Assembly (NCBI GenBank): GCA_964579675.1
Contig: CAZOIA010000095.1
Coordinates: 1-21,883, forward strand
DNA: 21,883 bases
Source: CAZOIA01 sp964579675
GTDB lineage: Bacteria; Planctomycetota; Phycisphaerae; UBA1845; PWPN01
Reading direction: 5' to 3'
Below, in pieces: positions 1 to 6,942 of the stretch (the stretch's first letter is position 1; the number at the start of each line of letters is the position of its first letter). Made by a program: the position numbers and the translations under genes. The notes under the pieces are model-generated. The model did no database searches and was not told the origin of the DNA. It saw nothing but the letters and a program-made list of their open reading frames with translations.

Positions 1-344
1 GATATTCCCATCAGGACCTGGCTGGGCGGCAATTGCTGCGTGCCCACAGCCTGACGCAGCAGGGCCAGCACGATGATGATCCGTGTGAAGCAGGTGGTCA
101 TCACCAGGATCGCCGGTGCCAGCGTGAGGACCGTCATGATGAGAAAAATCTGGAGGGTCGTGCTGACCTGCTCGGGTGTCTCGGCCGGCGGGATCACCTT
201 GCTCAAATCGGGGATGACGAGGGAATGGTCGATCGGCCCGGTGGGTGGTGCCGTGGGCGGCGCGGTCTGAGCGCGGAGTCCCCCCGTCAGTGCCATCACC
301 AGCACCGCGGCCGATACAGCACACGAGCATCCATGCTCCTTCAT
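1..344 (-). CDS. fliP: Flagellar export gate protein FliP, N-terminal part (cut by window edge)
   Basis: FliP is a core membrane subunit of the flagellar type III export gate, assembled with FliQ and FliR inside the MS ring. The minus strand read from ATG at 344 stays open to position 1 (114 codons). It begins with a hydrophobic signal-like segment ending LRAQ, followed by a Pro/Thr-rich mature N-terminus. Next comes the family block TLQIFLIMTVLTLAPAILVM, then TTCFTRIIIVLALLRQAVGTQ and PPSQVLMGI, matching the FliP pattern 'LTFLPAILLMMTSFTRIIIVLGLLRNALG'. A cleavable signal peptide is usual for FliP. A purine-rich CGGAG lies about 10 bases before the start. The remaining C-terminal part lies left of the window, where fliQ, fliR, flhB and flhA would be expected from the gene order. 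Confidence 0.93.
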   Translation of the reverse strand, partial: MKEHGCSCAVSAAVLVMALTGGLRAQTAPPTAPPTGPIDHSLVIPDLSKVIPPAETPEQVSTTLQIFLIMTVLTLAPAILVMTTCFTRIIIVLALLRQAVGTQQLPPSQVLMGI

Positions 345-440
345 ACCGCGCAACTCCGTCGCGCCCGACAAGGCAACCCGACCAGGCACGGACAAGACCC
401 GGTGCCGATCATCGCACCGGTTCACGTCCGGCAAAGGCGG

Positions 441-1322
441 TTATGCCACCTCCCGCTTCCTCTTGAGTCGGCGCACCTTCTCCAGCAGGCCGCGAACATG
501 GCCGCCGGCCTCGAGGGCTGGGTCCTGCTCCACCGCTCCATTCGAGAACGCGCGGGTCTCTTCGTTGAACGCCCGGGCGAATCCCTGGGTCATCGACCCC
601 GGCCGCTCGCTGACGATCTCACCGACCAGCAGGGCCACCTGCTCCGGGTCATCAACCTGGCAGAGGGTACTGATCTGCCCGGCCGTAACGCCCAGCAGCA
701 CCAAGCGGCGGCCCATCTTGACCAGCACCAGGCTTTGCCGGCTTGACAGCGGCGTCCGGGCGACGATCTCCAACACGCCTGATCCCGCCAGCAGCCGCCG
801 GGAAGGCAGAAAACGCTTCACCACCAGCCCCATCACGACAATCAACGCCAACACCGCCAGCAAGGGCAGAAAGTCCCAAAGAAGAGACCGCCCCCCCACT
901 TCTTTGCCCCGGCGGATATCCATGCTCTCGCTCCGCCGCTCGCCGAAGGTCGAACCTCCATTGGCCAGGGCGGGCCGATCGTCCGGGGCCGGACGCCTGA
1001 TCGCCTTGGACGAGTTTCCACCGGGCGAACCGTCCGCCGGGCCGGCTGACCGCAACTCGGGATCACCTGGCCGCAGACCCGTGCCCGCCTCCGCGGGACT
1101 GCTCCTGATCTCCCGCATCTTTTCAGGCGACGCCCGATCGCCTGCATCATCGCCGATGGCCGATTGACCCCCGAACAGTTCCAGGACGTCGTGGTGAGGA
1201 ATGCGGTCCGCGGCACCCGCTCCGGGACGAGCACGGGAAGATCCCGGCTCAGCCAACCCCTGACCGGCGATCAGGAGCAAACCAACTACCGGGCCGGCTC
1301 GAAGTCCGCGTTGATATGCCAT
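441..1322 (-). CDS. fliO: Flagellar biosynthesis protein FliO (long form)
   Basis: FliO is a small bitopic membrane protein that helps FliP assemble into the export gate. The ATG at 1322 was chosen because AGGAGG lies 9 bases upstream; an in-frame ATG at 1352 lacks such a site. The 293-residue product opens with a signal-like stretch (residues 1-25). A polar, low-complexity linker of about 110 residues follows, then one membrane helix (about 148-168, LLWDFLPLLAVLALIVVMG). After it comes the FliO core: VLEIVARTPLSSRQSLVLVKMGRR, here split as VLEIVARTPL and SSRQSLVLVKMGRR, and LLGVTAGQISTL. The C-terminus is basic. It is longer than enterobacterial FliO (about 120 residues) and resembles the long, signal-peptide-bearing FliO/FliZ form of Bacillus and Thermotoga. 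It sits between fliN and fliP, its usual place, with 96 bases before fliP. Confidence 0.85.
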   Translation of the reverse strand: MAYQRGLRAGPVVGLLLIAGQGLAEPGSSRARPGAGAADRIPHHDVLELFGGQSAIGDDAGDRASPEKMREIRSSPAEAGTGLRPGDPELRSAGPADGSPGGNSSKAIRRPAPDDRPALANGGSTFGERRSESMDIRRGKEVGGRSLLWDFLPLLAVLALIVVMGLVVKRFLPSRRLLAGSGVLEIVARTPLSSRQSLVLVKMGRRLVLLGVTAGQISTLCQVDDPEQVALLVGEIVSERPGSMTQGFARAFNEETRAFSNGAVEQDPALEAGGHVRGLLEKVRRLKRKREVA

Positions 1323-1370
1323 GTGACGGACCCTCCTGGCCCGATTGTGCATGGTGTCTCGTCAGATCCT

Positions 1371-1991
1371 CTAAGACTCCAGCTCCTCTTCGGCGAGGTC
1401 TTTGGAAACGATGTCATTGATCCGCACGCAGAAGTTGTCGTTCAACACGAGGACCTCCCCTCGTGCAACCAGCCGCTCGTTGACGAACACGTCAACCGGA
1501 TCACCGGCCAGCTTGTCCAACTCGACCACCGACCCTTCCCCGAGCCGGAGAACGTCATCCACCAGCATTCTGCTTCTGCCCAACTCGATCTTGACGTTCA
1601 GCTCGACGTCCCGAAGCAGATCGATCCCCTGGACCTCCTTGGGAGCAGTGCTTTTGGCGCCGTTCAATCTGGGAATCTCGAACGGGGCCGCTGAAGCCGG
1701 GGGGGACGCGGGGGGCGGAGGCGGTGCCGCCTGGACCGCGGATTCGCTCTCGATGGCCGCCGCCATCGCGGCCGCCACCTCGTCAAACGGCCGGCCCGCC
1801 GAGTCCACGCGGGCATCGGGCTGGGCCGATGGGTTCGGCGCCGCCGTGCCGACATCGCTGGCGGGCGAGTCGGAAACGCCGCCCTCGTCGTCCGACGAGC
1901 CGGCGCTCGACTCGGCTTCCAGGCCCGCCGCCGCCAGCGCGGCGTTGATGTCATCCTGACTCAACAAACCATCGGCTTCGTCAGCGGCCAT
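1371..1991 (-). CDS. fliN: Flagellar motor switch protein FliN with a FliM/FliY-like N-terminal peptide
   Basis: FliN forms the bottom of the rotor C-ring, where it takes part in switching and docks the FliH-FliI export complex. The C-terminal SpoA domain (about residues 123-196 of 206) is clear: IDLLRDVELNVKIELGRSRM, GEGSVVELDKLAGDPVDVFV, and RGEVLVLNDNFCVRINDIVS. Unusually, residues 9-20 read LLSQDDINAALA, resembling the LSQxEIDALL peptide that binds CheY-P at the N-terminus of FliM and FliY. About 100 residues of Ala/Pro/Ser-rich linker join the two; no CheC-like domain is visible. The ATG at 1991 is chosen for the motif position; AAAGGAG lies 12 bases upstream, rather far, so a nearby GTG is possible. 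No fliM is present between fliL and this gene. Confidence 0.9.
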   Translation of the reverse strand: MAADEADGLLSQDDINAALAAAGLEAESSAGSSDDEGGVSDSPASDVGTAAPNPSAQPDARVDSAGRPFDEVAAAMAAAIESESAVQAAPPPPPASPPASAAPFEIPRLNGAKSTAPKEVQGIDLLRDVELNVKIELGRSRMLVDDVLRLGEGSVVELDKLAGDPVDVFVNERLVARGEVLVLNDNFCVRINDIVSKDLAEEELES

Positions 1992-2073
1992 GGCCGTCAC
2001 CACTCCTTTGTGACGATCGCTCGGCCCGTCTCGGCCCTCACTCAAGCCCCGATGCGCGAGATACTCGGCGCGG

Positions 2074-2610
2074 TCAGTTCTCGCGGTACGAGACGATCGA
2101 CGGAATCAGGATCCCGCGAATCATGTCCTCATCACCGACAACGCGGGCCAACTCCTGCAGGAACTGTTGACGCAGCGTGGCCGGATCCGCCTCCATGAGT
2201 ACCTGAGGATCGGCCGCCCGGATCACACTGCTGAAACGATCCTGGATCGTCGCCTGCTTCTGCTCGATGAGTTCCTGGAACGTTTGCTCATCGCCCTTGG
2301 ACACGGTGGCGTAGACCGACACGTCATAGACCACGAGTTGCCGGGCCCTCTCGTTCTGGGCACGAAACCGGACCACCTCCACCTCGACCCCTTCGGCGGC
2401 CCTCTCACCCTGCGAGGGGTCCAGCCCCGCCATTCCCCCCGCCTCGGCCGTCGCCGGCTGGGCCCCGAAGTGCTTGACCAGAACGAAAACCACCAACCCT
2501 TCCGCCACCATCACCCCGAGCAGAACCCCCCCCAGCATGAGGTTCTTCCGCGAACCCGTGTTCTTCGCCGACGTTGCTCCAACTGGTTCCGTGACCTCTT
2601 GCTCAGCCAT
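2074..2610 (-). CDS. fliL: Flagellar stator-associated protein FliL
   Basis: FliL is a single-pass inner-membrane protein that surrounds or stabilises the MotAB stator. The 178-residue product has a short polar N-terminus, one membrane helix (about 24-46, LMLGGVLLGVMVAEGLVVFV) and a periplasmic FliL domain. Its features are LVVYDVSVYATVS, a long helix QTFQELIEQKQATIQDRF, and the ending IRGILIPSIVSYREN. The ATG at 2610 follows the motB stop by two bases (TGAAGATG), with AAGG upstream; a TTG two codons earlier is less likely. It lies just after motA-motB, as in Spirochaetes and Thermotogae, and 82 noncoding bases separate it from fliN. The N-terminal region and domain are standard for the family. 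Confidence 0.9.
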   Translation of the reverse strand: MAEQEVTEPVGATSAKNTGSRKNLMLGGVLLGVMVAEGLVVFVLVKHFGAQPATAEAGGMAGLDPSQGERAAEGVEVEVVRFRAQNERARQLVVYDVSVYATVSKGDEQTFQELIEQKQATIQDRFSSVIRAADPQVLMEADPATLRQQFLQELARVVGDEDMIRGILIPSIVSYREN

Positions 2611-2612
2611 CT

Positions 2613-3371
2613 TCAACCTTGTTCTTTCTCGGCGATTGCCTGAACGCGCGGTGCCGCGGCAACGGCATGCACGATGATCTCGATACGCCGGTTCGCACCC
2701 GCAGCCACGGTGCCCGCAGCCGCTACCAGGGGGTCGTTGTCGCCCCAGGCGGTGATGAATAGTCGATCGCCCGAGACGCCGGCGGCCGTCAGTTCGTCCG
2801 CGACGGCCCGGGCCCGGGCGTAGGATAAGTCCAGCCCGTCGCGGAACGGCACTTCCTCAGGGACGCTCTGTTCGCTGTTGTGCCCGCGAACTTCCAGCCG
2901 CGCATGCCCCCCGATCAGGTACTCCGCCATTCGCGCAACCACGCGACGCCCCTCGGGCTTCAACTGGGCGCTGAACTGCTCGAACGCGATCGGACCGGGA
3001 ACGCGAATCATGACCTGGTCACGCTCGGTGATCACGTCACAAGGACCCAACAGGTCTTCGTCAGGGCCGCGAGCCGGCCCCGCGCCCGCCCGCCGCAAAC
3101 CCGCCTGCTCCAGACGCTCGATCAGCGTTAACCGTCGTTGCCAGGCCGCGGTCCCCGCTCCCGGGGAAGCCCCGCCGCCCGCGGCAAAACCGAATGCGTC
3201 CCGGACCGCGGCCGCCACCACGCCAAAACGCCTGCCCGGCCTCAACTCACTCATGGCCGCGATCATCACGAACACCGCCAGCAGCAAAGACATCAAATCA
3301 CCGTAAGGCAGCGCCCACGACGACTCATCACCCTCCGCCCTCTTCACATGCCTCAGCCAGAACATGCTCAT
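2613..3371 (-). CDS. motB: Stator protein MotB with altered peptidoglycan-binding motif
   Basis: MotB pairs with MotA to form the ion-conducting stator and anchors it to peptidoglycan. The 252-residue product has a short cytoplasmic tail and one membrane helix (about 24-42) carrying the proton-path aspartate, D25, in PYGDLMSLLLAVF. A linker follows, then an OmpA-like domain: FEQFSAQLKPEG, LEVRGH, DLSYARARAV, GANRRIEIIV. The usual GHTD signature reads GHNS (163-166), so Ser166 replaces the aspartate that in OmpA-like domains contacts diaminopimelate; the partner Arg (R186) is kept at the normal MotB spacing of 20 residues. Helix 1 does not settle whether the motor uses protons or sodium. The start follows the motA stop by two bases (TGAAGATG), which implies translational coupling. 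Confidence 0.92.
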   Translation of the reverse strand: MSMFWLRHVKRAEGDESSWALPYGDLMSLLLAVFVMIAAMSELRPGRRFGVVAAAVRDAFGFAAGGGASPGAGTAAWQRRLTLIERLEQAGLRRAGAGPARGPDEDLLGPCDVITERDQVMIRVPGPIAFEQFSAQLKPEGRRVVARMAEYLIGGHARLEVRGHNSEQSVPEEVPFRDGLDLSYARARAVADELTAAGVSGDRLFITAWGDNDPLVAAAGTVAAGANRRIEIIVHAVAAAPRVQAIAEKEQG

Positions 3372-3373
3372 CT

Positions 3374-4255
3374 TCAGGCGGCGTCCACAAACCTGCGGCC
3401 AACCTCGGCGGCGGTCTCCGCCTCGTCCTCAGCGTGATCCGCCTGGTTCTCGTGGCCAGCCGACATCAGGTGCTCCGACACCGACCGAGGCAACTCGCTC
3501 GGCCAGCGGCTCACCGGCACGTACGCTCGCAGCTTCTGGGCTACTACCCGCGGAAGATCCCCCGCCTGGATCGCCAGCACCCCTTCCAGCGCGATCGTCT
3601 TGGACAGCAGTTCCTCACTGCTGCGCTGCGATAGCCGCCGGGCCAGCGGCAGGCAGAAAACGTTCGCCACCACCAGCCCGTACAACGTCGTCAGGAGCGC
3701 CACCGCCATGCCCGGACCGATCCTCGTGGGATCGTCCAACCGCCCCAGCATGACCACCAGCCCGACCAGCGTCCCGATCATCCCGAACACCGGGGCCGAC
3801 CTGCCCATCGACTCCAACAACCCCTTGCCCTGAGTATGTCTCAGGTCGATGCTCTCCAGTTCTCTCTGCATCACCGACCGGATCGTTGCCGCTTCGTAAC
3901 CATCGATTGCCATGTGCATCGCGCGTTTCAGGAAATCGTCGCGAATACTCTCCACCGGGCGCTCCAACGACAACAACCCCTCGCGACGGGCGATCTCCGC
4001 CAGGGCCACGAGTGTGATAATCGACTCCTCCGGCGGGCGGGTCCTGACGTACAAGGCGTTCTTGAGCACCTGTCCGATCGACCGGAGCCGGGCCCCGGGA
4101 AACGCCACCACGGTCGTCAACACCGCCCCGCCAACAACCAGCGCCAGCGACGGCGTCCGCCAGAACACGTGCGCCGCCCAGCCCGCACCGGCAAACATGA
4201 CCCATACCACCAAGCCGAGCGTCGCGGCCAATCCGACCACCGTCCCGCGATCCAT
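3374..4255 (-). CDS. motA: Stator protein MotA
   Basis: MotA is the four-helix stator subunit that turns ion flow into torque by pushing on FliG. The start at ATG 4255 is chosen because the protein then begins MDRGTVVGLAATLG, as in the family, with AAGGTG next to it; the in-frame upstream ATG at 4318 adds a polar non-family stretch. The 293-residue product has helices near 5-25, 33-53, 152-172 and 183-205. The cytoplasmic loop keeps torque residues R90 and E98 in the context REGLLSLERPVE. The channel signatures SAPVFGMIGTLVGLVVML and GPGMAVALLTTLYGLVVAN are present. The C-terminal tail is acidic and unconserved. It lies downstream of flbD across 137 bases. Confidence 0.94.
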   Translation of the reverse strand: MDRGTVVGLAATLGLVVWVMFAGAGWAAHVFWRTPSLALVVGGAVLTTVVAFPGARLRSIGQVLKNALYVRTRPPEESIITLVALAEIARREGLLSLERPVESIRDDFLKRAMHMAIDGYEAATIRSVMQRELESIDLRHTQGKGLLESMGRSAPVFGMIGTLVGLVVMLGRLDDPTRIGPGMAVALLTTLYGLVVANVFCLPLARRLSQRSSEELLSKTIALEGVLAIQAGDLPRVVAQKLRAYVPVSRWPSELPRSVSEHLMSAGHENQADHAEDEAETAAEVGRRFVDAA

Positions 4256-4368
4256 CACCTTGCCCCCCCGCTGAGCGCATCGCCCGCCCGCGTGGTTATC
4301 GGACTCATCAAAGTCCAACGGGCTATACGCCTGTCATCGACAACCCGGCCCATCCTGTTCATCTCGCT

Positions 4369-4388
4369 CCCGGCACGTTCGTGCCCGG
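4369..4388 (-). other. Short hairpin just after flbD
   Basis: Five bases after the flbD stop, the minus-strand transcript can fold CCGGGCACG against CGTGCCGGG with one mismatch. No U-run follows, so it is a poor intrinsic terminator. It could be a transcript-end or processing structure between flbD and motA. The rest of the 137-base gap shows nothing recognisable. Confidence 0.3.
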
Positions 4389-4392
4389 TCCT

Positions 4393-4584
4393 TTATGGAT
4401 GGAAGACCCGTACCATACGCCCGTATTCCACCGCCTTGGCGACGACCTCGGCCATGCTCTCTTTCACGATCAACGTGTCGCCGTTGATCAGCACGATGGT
4501 CGTGTCCGGCCGTTCCTCGATCGTCCGAATAAGTTCGGCATTGACGACGAATCGGCTTCCATTCAACCGTGTCAGCGCGATCAA
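4393..4584 (-). CDS. flbD: FlbD/SwrD flagellar protein, TTG start
   Basis: This small protein is of the FlbD family (SwrD in Bacillus subtilis, where it raises motor power), encoded between flgE and motA or fliL in many phyla. The 63-residue product reads (M)IALTRLNGSRFVVNAELI, then RTIEERPDTTIVLINGDTLI and VKESMAEVVAKAVEY, which matches the family throughout. The TTG at 4584 was chosen because homologs begin exactly at 'MI.LTRLNG' and GGGTGG lies upstream. An earlier TTG at 4668 would add 28 residues (VGADWARFEAPINAGG...) that do not resemble the family, though they are open and begin 6 bases after the flgE stop. It is unrelated to the Caulobacter transcription factor also called FlbD. Confidence 0.87.
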   Translation of the reverse strand: MIALTRLNGSRFVVNAELIRTIEERPDTTIVLINGDTLIVKESMAEVVAKAVEYGRMVRVFHP

Positions 4585-4674
4585 CGTTGTCCACCCGTGA
4601 CCAGTCCCGACGGCCCGTCCGCCGGCGTTGATCGGCGCCTCAAACCGCGCCCAATCGGCGCCAACCAACCTTTC

Positions 4675-6375
4675 TTATCGGGCTATCAGAAGCAATTCAT
4701 TGAGCAGTTCATTAGACGTCGAAAGCACGCGTCCCGATGCTGAAAACCCGGTGCTTGCCGTCATGAGTCCGATAAACTCGCGGGTCAGGTCCACGTTGCT
4801 CAGTTCCAGCGCGCCGCCCACCACTCGGCCGGCACCCAGCGTTTCAGGCGGAGTGATCACCGGCTGGCCCGAATTCGGGCCGACGTAGAACAGGTTGTTG
4901 ACCCCGGAGACCAAACCCTCCGGGTTGGTAAACGTCGCCAACGCTACCTGCCCCAGTTGCCGGGTTAGCCCATTGCTGAACGTCCCCGTCAAGATGCCAT
5001 CGGTGCCGACCGAGAAGTTCGTCAATGAACCGGTCCCGTACCCGTCCTGCGTGGTCATCACCAATGTCGAGTCCAGTGTCGTCAGACTCGTCACCGTCGA
5101 GAAATCAAGCGTAATCTGAAGCGGGTCGAGCGCCCCGGTATTGTCGCGGTCGATCTGTATCGCCTCATTCGTGACCGCCACGAGTTTCCCATCATTGTCA
5201 AACGTCAAGGTCCCGGTATCACCCAAGACGGGGCTGGCATCCGTGTCATCGTGGCTCTCGGCGTAAAACCGCCAGGTGGTGCCGGTATTGGTCTTCTCTT
5301 CCAGCGTCATCGTCATGTTCACCTGCACCGGCGTACCGAGCGAATCGTAGGCGATGAAACTGGTGAAAACGCTCTCACCGTTGGCGGCCTGCTGCTCGGT
5401 GAACTGGAACGGGGTGGTGAAATTCGCATTGCTGCTGCGGATCGCCGACAGCTCGATCGCCAGCGCGTTCTCCTCGCCGGCGTTGCCCTCGATGATGATC
5501 GTGCCTTCGGTAGGCGGCGCGGCCGTACTCACCCGGAGGCCCGGGGTGCCCGGCGCGTTGGCGTCCTGGTTGATCCCCACCGCGTTCTGCAGGAACGTCA
5601 GGACGTCGCCCAGGGTGCTCGTCGCGGTCACCGTGAGCGTCGTCTCGGGAACCTGCCGGCCGCCCTTCCGGACGCTCGTCAGCGTGATCACGTCATCGAC
5701 CGCAAACAGCGGGTTCGCGGGGGTGGCCGGATCGTACAGGTTCGTGAGCAGCGTGTTCTCGGTCGCCGCCGAACCGGGCCCCTCCTCCAGCGCCTGAGAA
5801 TAGAGAATCGTTCCCTGAGTGGCGACCGTCCCGTTCGCGTTCAGGTTCCCGTCCAGGTTCGCCCCTCTGGTGGCCCGGGCGGAGGTGAGCATACCCAGCG
5901 GGATCTCCAAATCGGTCAATACCGCCGGGATGACGTTGAAGTCGTCGTCAACCCCGTAGCCCTGGACCTGGTACCCGTCGGCGGTCACCAGGGTGTTGTC
6001 CGCGTTGAGGGCAAACGTCCCATCGCGGGTGAAGCCCTGGTCCACGGTCGGCGTCCGGGAGATGAAGAAGCCCTCCCCTTCGATCGCCATATCGGTCGGG
6101 ACCCCCGTCGGCTCGATCGAGCCGGGCTGAAAGTTGCGCTGCACGCTGCCCAGGACCGTGCCCAAACCGATCTGGGACGGGTTCGTCCCGCCGCCGGTCG
6201 CTCCGGGAGCAGTGCCCGCCGACAGCGTCAGCGAGAACTGATTCTCAAAGGTGGCCCGGCTCCCCCGGAACGCCGTCGTGTTGACGTTGGCCACATTGTT
6301 GCCGATCGTATCGATGCGAAACTGGTTAGCGTTGAGACCCGACAACGCCGTGAACATCGCGGTCGTCAAACCCAT
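4675..6375 (-). CDS. flgE: Flagellar hook protein FlgE
   Basis: FlgE polymerises into the hook, the universal joint outside the cell. The 566-residue product has the N-terminal rod/hook block MGLTTAMFTALSGLNANQFR followed by DTIGNNVANVNTTAFRGSRA, then the FlgE-N signature GTVLGSVQRNFQPGSIEPTG and AIEGEGFFI. The C-terminal hook block is NVDLTREFIGLMTASTGFSA followed by SGRVLSTSNELLNELL. The middle is a large, variable, Thr/Asn/Gly-rich surface region (about 150-430), making the protein longer than Salmonella FlgE (about 400 residues) but within the range of other phyla. GAGGAG lies 8 bases before the ATG. It follows flgD by 30 bases. It is secreted through the flagellar export apparatus, so no Sec signal is expected or seen. 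Confidence 0.95.
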   Translation of the reverse strand: MGLTTAMFTALSGLNANQFRIDTIGNNVANVNTTAFRGSRATFENQFSLTLSAGTAPGATGGGTNPSQIGLGTVLGSVQRNFQPGSIEPTGVPTDMAIEGEGFFISRTPTVDQGFTRDGTFALNADNTLVTADGYQVQGYGVDDDFNVIPAVLTDLEIPLGMLTSARATRGANLDGNLNANGTVATQGTILYSQALEEGPGSAATENTLLTNLYDPATPANPLFAVDDVITLTSVRKGGRQVPETTLTVTATSTLGDVLTFLQNAVGINQDANAPGTPGLRVSTAAPPTEGTIIIEGNAGEENALAIELSAIRSSNANFTTPFQFTEQQAANGESVFTSFIAYDSLGTPVQVNMTMTLEEKTNTGTTWRFYAESHDDTDASPVLGDTGTLTFDNDGKLVAVTNEAIQIDRDNTGALDPLQITLDFSTVTSLTTLDSTLVMTTQDGYGTGSLTNFSVGTDGILTGTFSNGLTRQLGQVALATFTNPEGLVSGVNNLFYVGPNSGQPVITPPETLGAGRVVGGALELSNVDLTREFIGLMTASTGFSASGRVLSTSNELLNELLLIAR

Positions 6376-6405
6376 GGTCTATCTCCTCGCCCGATTCCCT
6401 TCCGA

Positions 6406-6846
6406 TCATGGCTGAGCGTTCGGTTCGGTCACTTCCTCCAGGCCCGCCAGCGACAGCATCTCGCCGGTATCAAGCTCGAGCATCACTTCCCCGCTGGGAG
6501 TGAAGCGAACGCCGGTTATGATTCCTTCGACTTCGAACGTGGTGCCTTCGGCATCGGTGGCCGACCCCCTGGCGTACTTGCCGATAAGGGCCGCCGACGA
6601 TCCGAACCGCTGTTGATCGGTGATCTGTTCCAGCTTCGTCCCGAGCCGCGTGTTCACCTCCAGTTCGCGGATGGTCGCTATCTGCGCCGCCATTTCCTGG
6701 TTGCTCATCGGCTCGAAGGGGTCTTGAAACTGGAGCTGCTTGATTAGAATCTTCATGAAGTCCTCACCACTGATCCCGGAGAGATTCTTGCTCGTCACCG
6801 CCTGCGCGGTGTCCGGGCGAGTGGCCAGCGAAGCTGATACTTCCAT
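6406..6846 (-). CDS. flgD: Hook assembly scaffold FlgD (short form)
   Basis: FlgD caps the growing hook and guides FlgE assembly. The ATG at 6846 gives a 146-residue protein starting MEVSASLATRPDT, with GAGAGGATAAGG upstream; the open frame above it is GC-rich intergenic DNA containing a hairpin. The FlgD N-domain is clear: GEDFMKILIKQLQFQDPFEP and MSNQEMAAQIATIRELEVN. Then comes a short domain with ALIGKYARG and ITGVRFTPSGEVMLELDTGE. The larger FlgD C-terminal Ig-like/tudor module of proteobacteria is missing; this short form is like that of Bacillus. It lies between fliK and flgE, its normal place in this type of cluster. Confidence 0.93.
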   Translation of the reverse strand: MEVSASLATRPDTAQAVTSKNLSGISGEDFMKILIKQLQFQDPFEPMSNQEMAAQIATIRELEVNTRLGTKLEQITDQQRFGSSAALIGKYARGSATDAEGTTFEVEGIITGVRFTPSGEVMLELDTGEMLSLAGLEEVTEPNAQP

Positions 6847-6898
6847 GTCCTTATCCTCTCGGTCGCTTCTCGCCGATCGGCAAGGCGACAAAGGGTCC

Positions 6899-6927
6899 GT
6901 CCGCCCCGCCCTCCGGGCGGGGCGGAC
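6899..6927 (-). other. Perfect 13-bp hairpin between fliK and flgD
   Basis: The arms GTCCGCCCCGCCC and GGGCGGGGCGGAC are exactly complementary, with a 3-base loop, in the 96-base fliK-flgD gap. On the transcript the stem is followed by GGACCC and then UUUG, not a real U-run. It is best described as an intercistronic hairpin (RNA stability, processing or partial attenuation). Confidence 0.6.
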
Positions 6928-6942
6928 CAAAACACACCTACC

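Noticed and set aside
4369..4388. Intrinsic terminator after flbD
   Set aside because: The stem has a mismatch and no U-run follows; kept only as a low-confidence hairpin.
5251..6747. 498-codon plus-strand open frame opposite flgE and flgD
   Set aside because: It is Arg/His/Gly-rich with no family resemblance and no ribosome site, and lies opposite well-recognised genes. It is a typical antisense shadow in GC-rich DNA.
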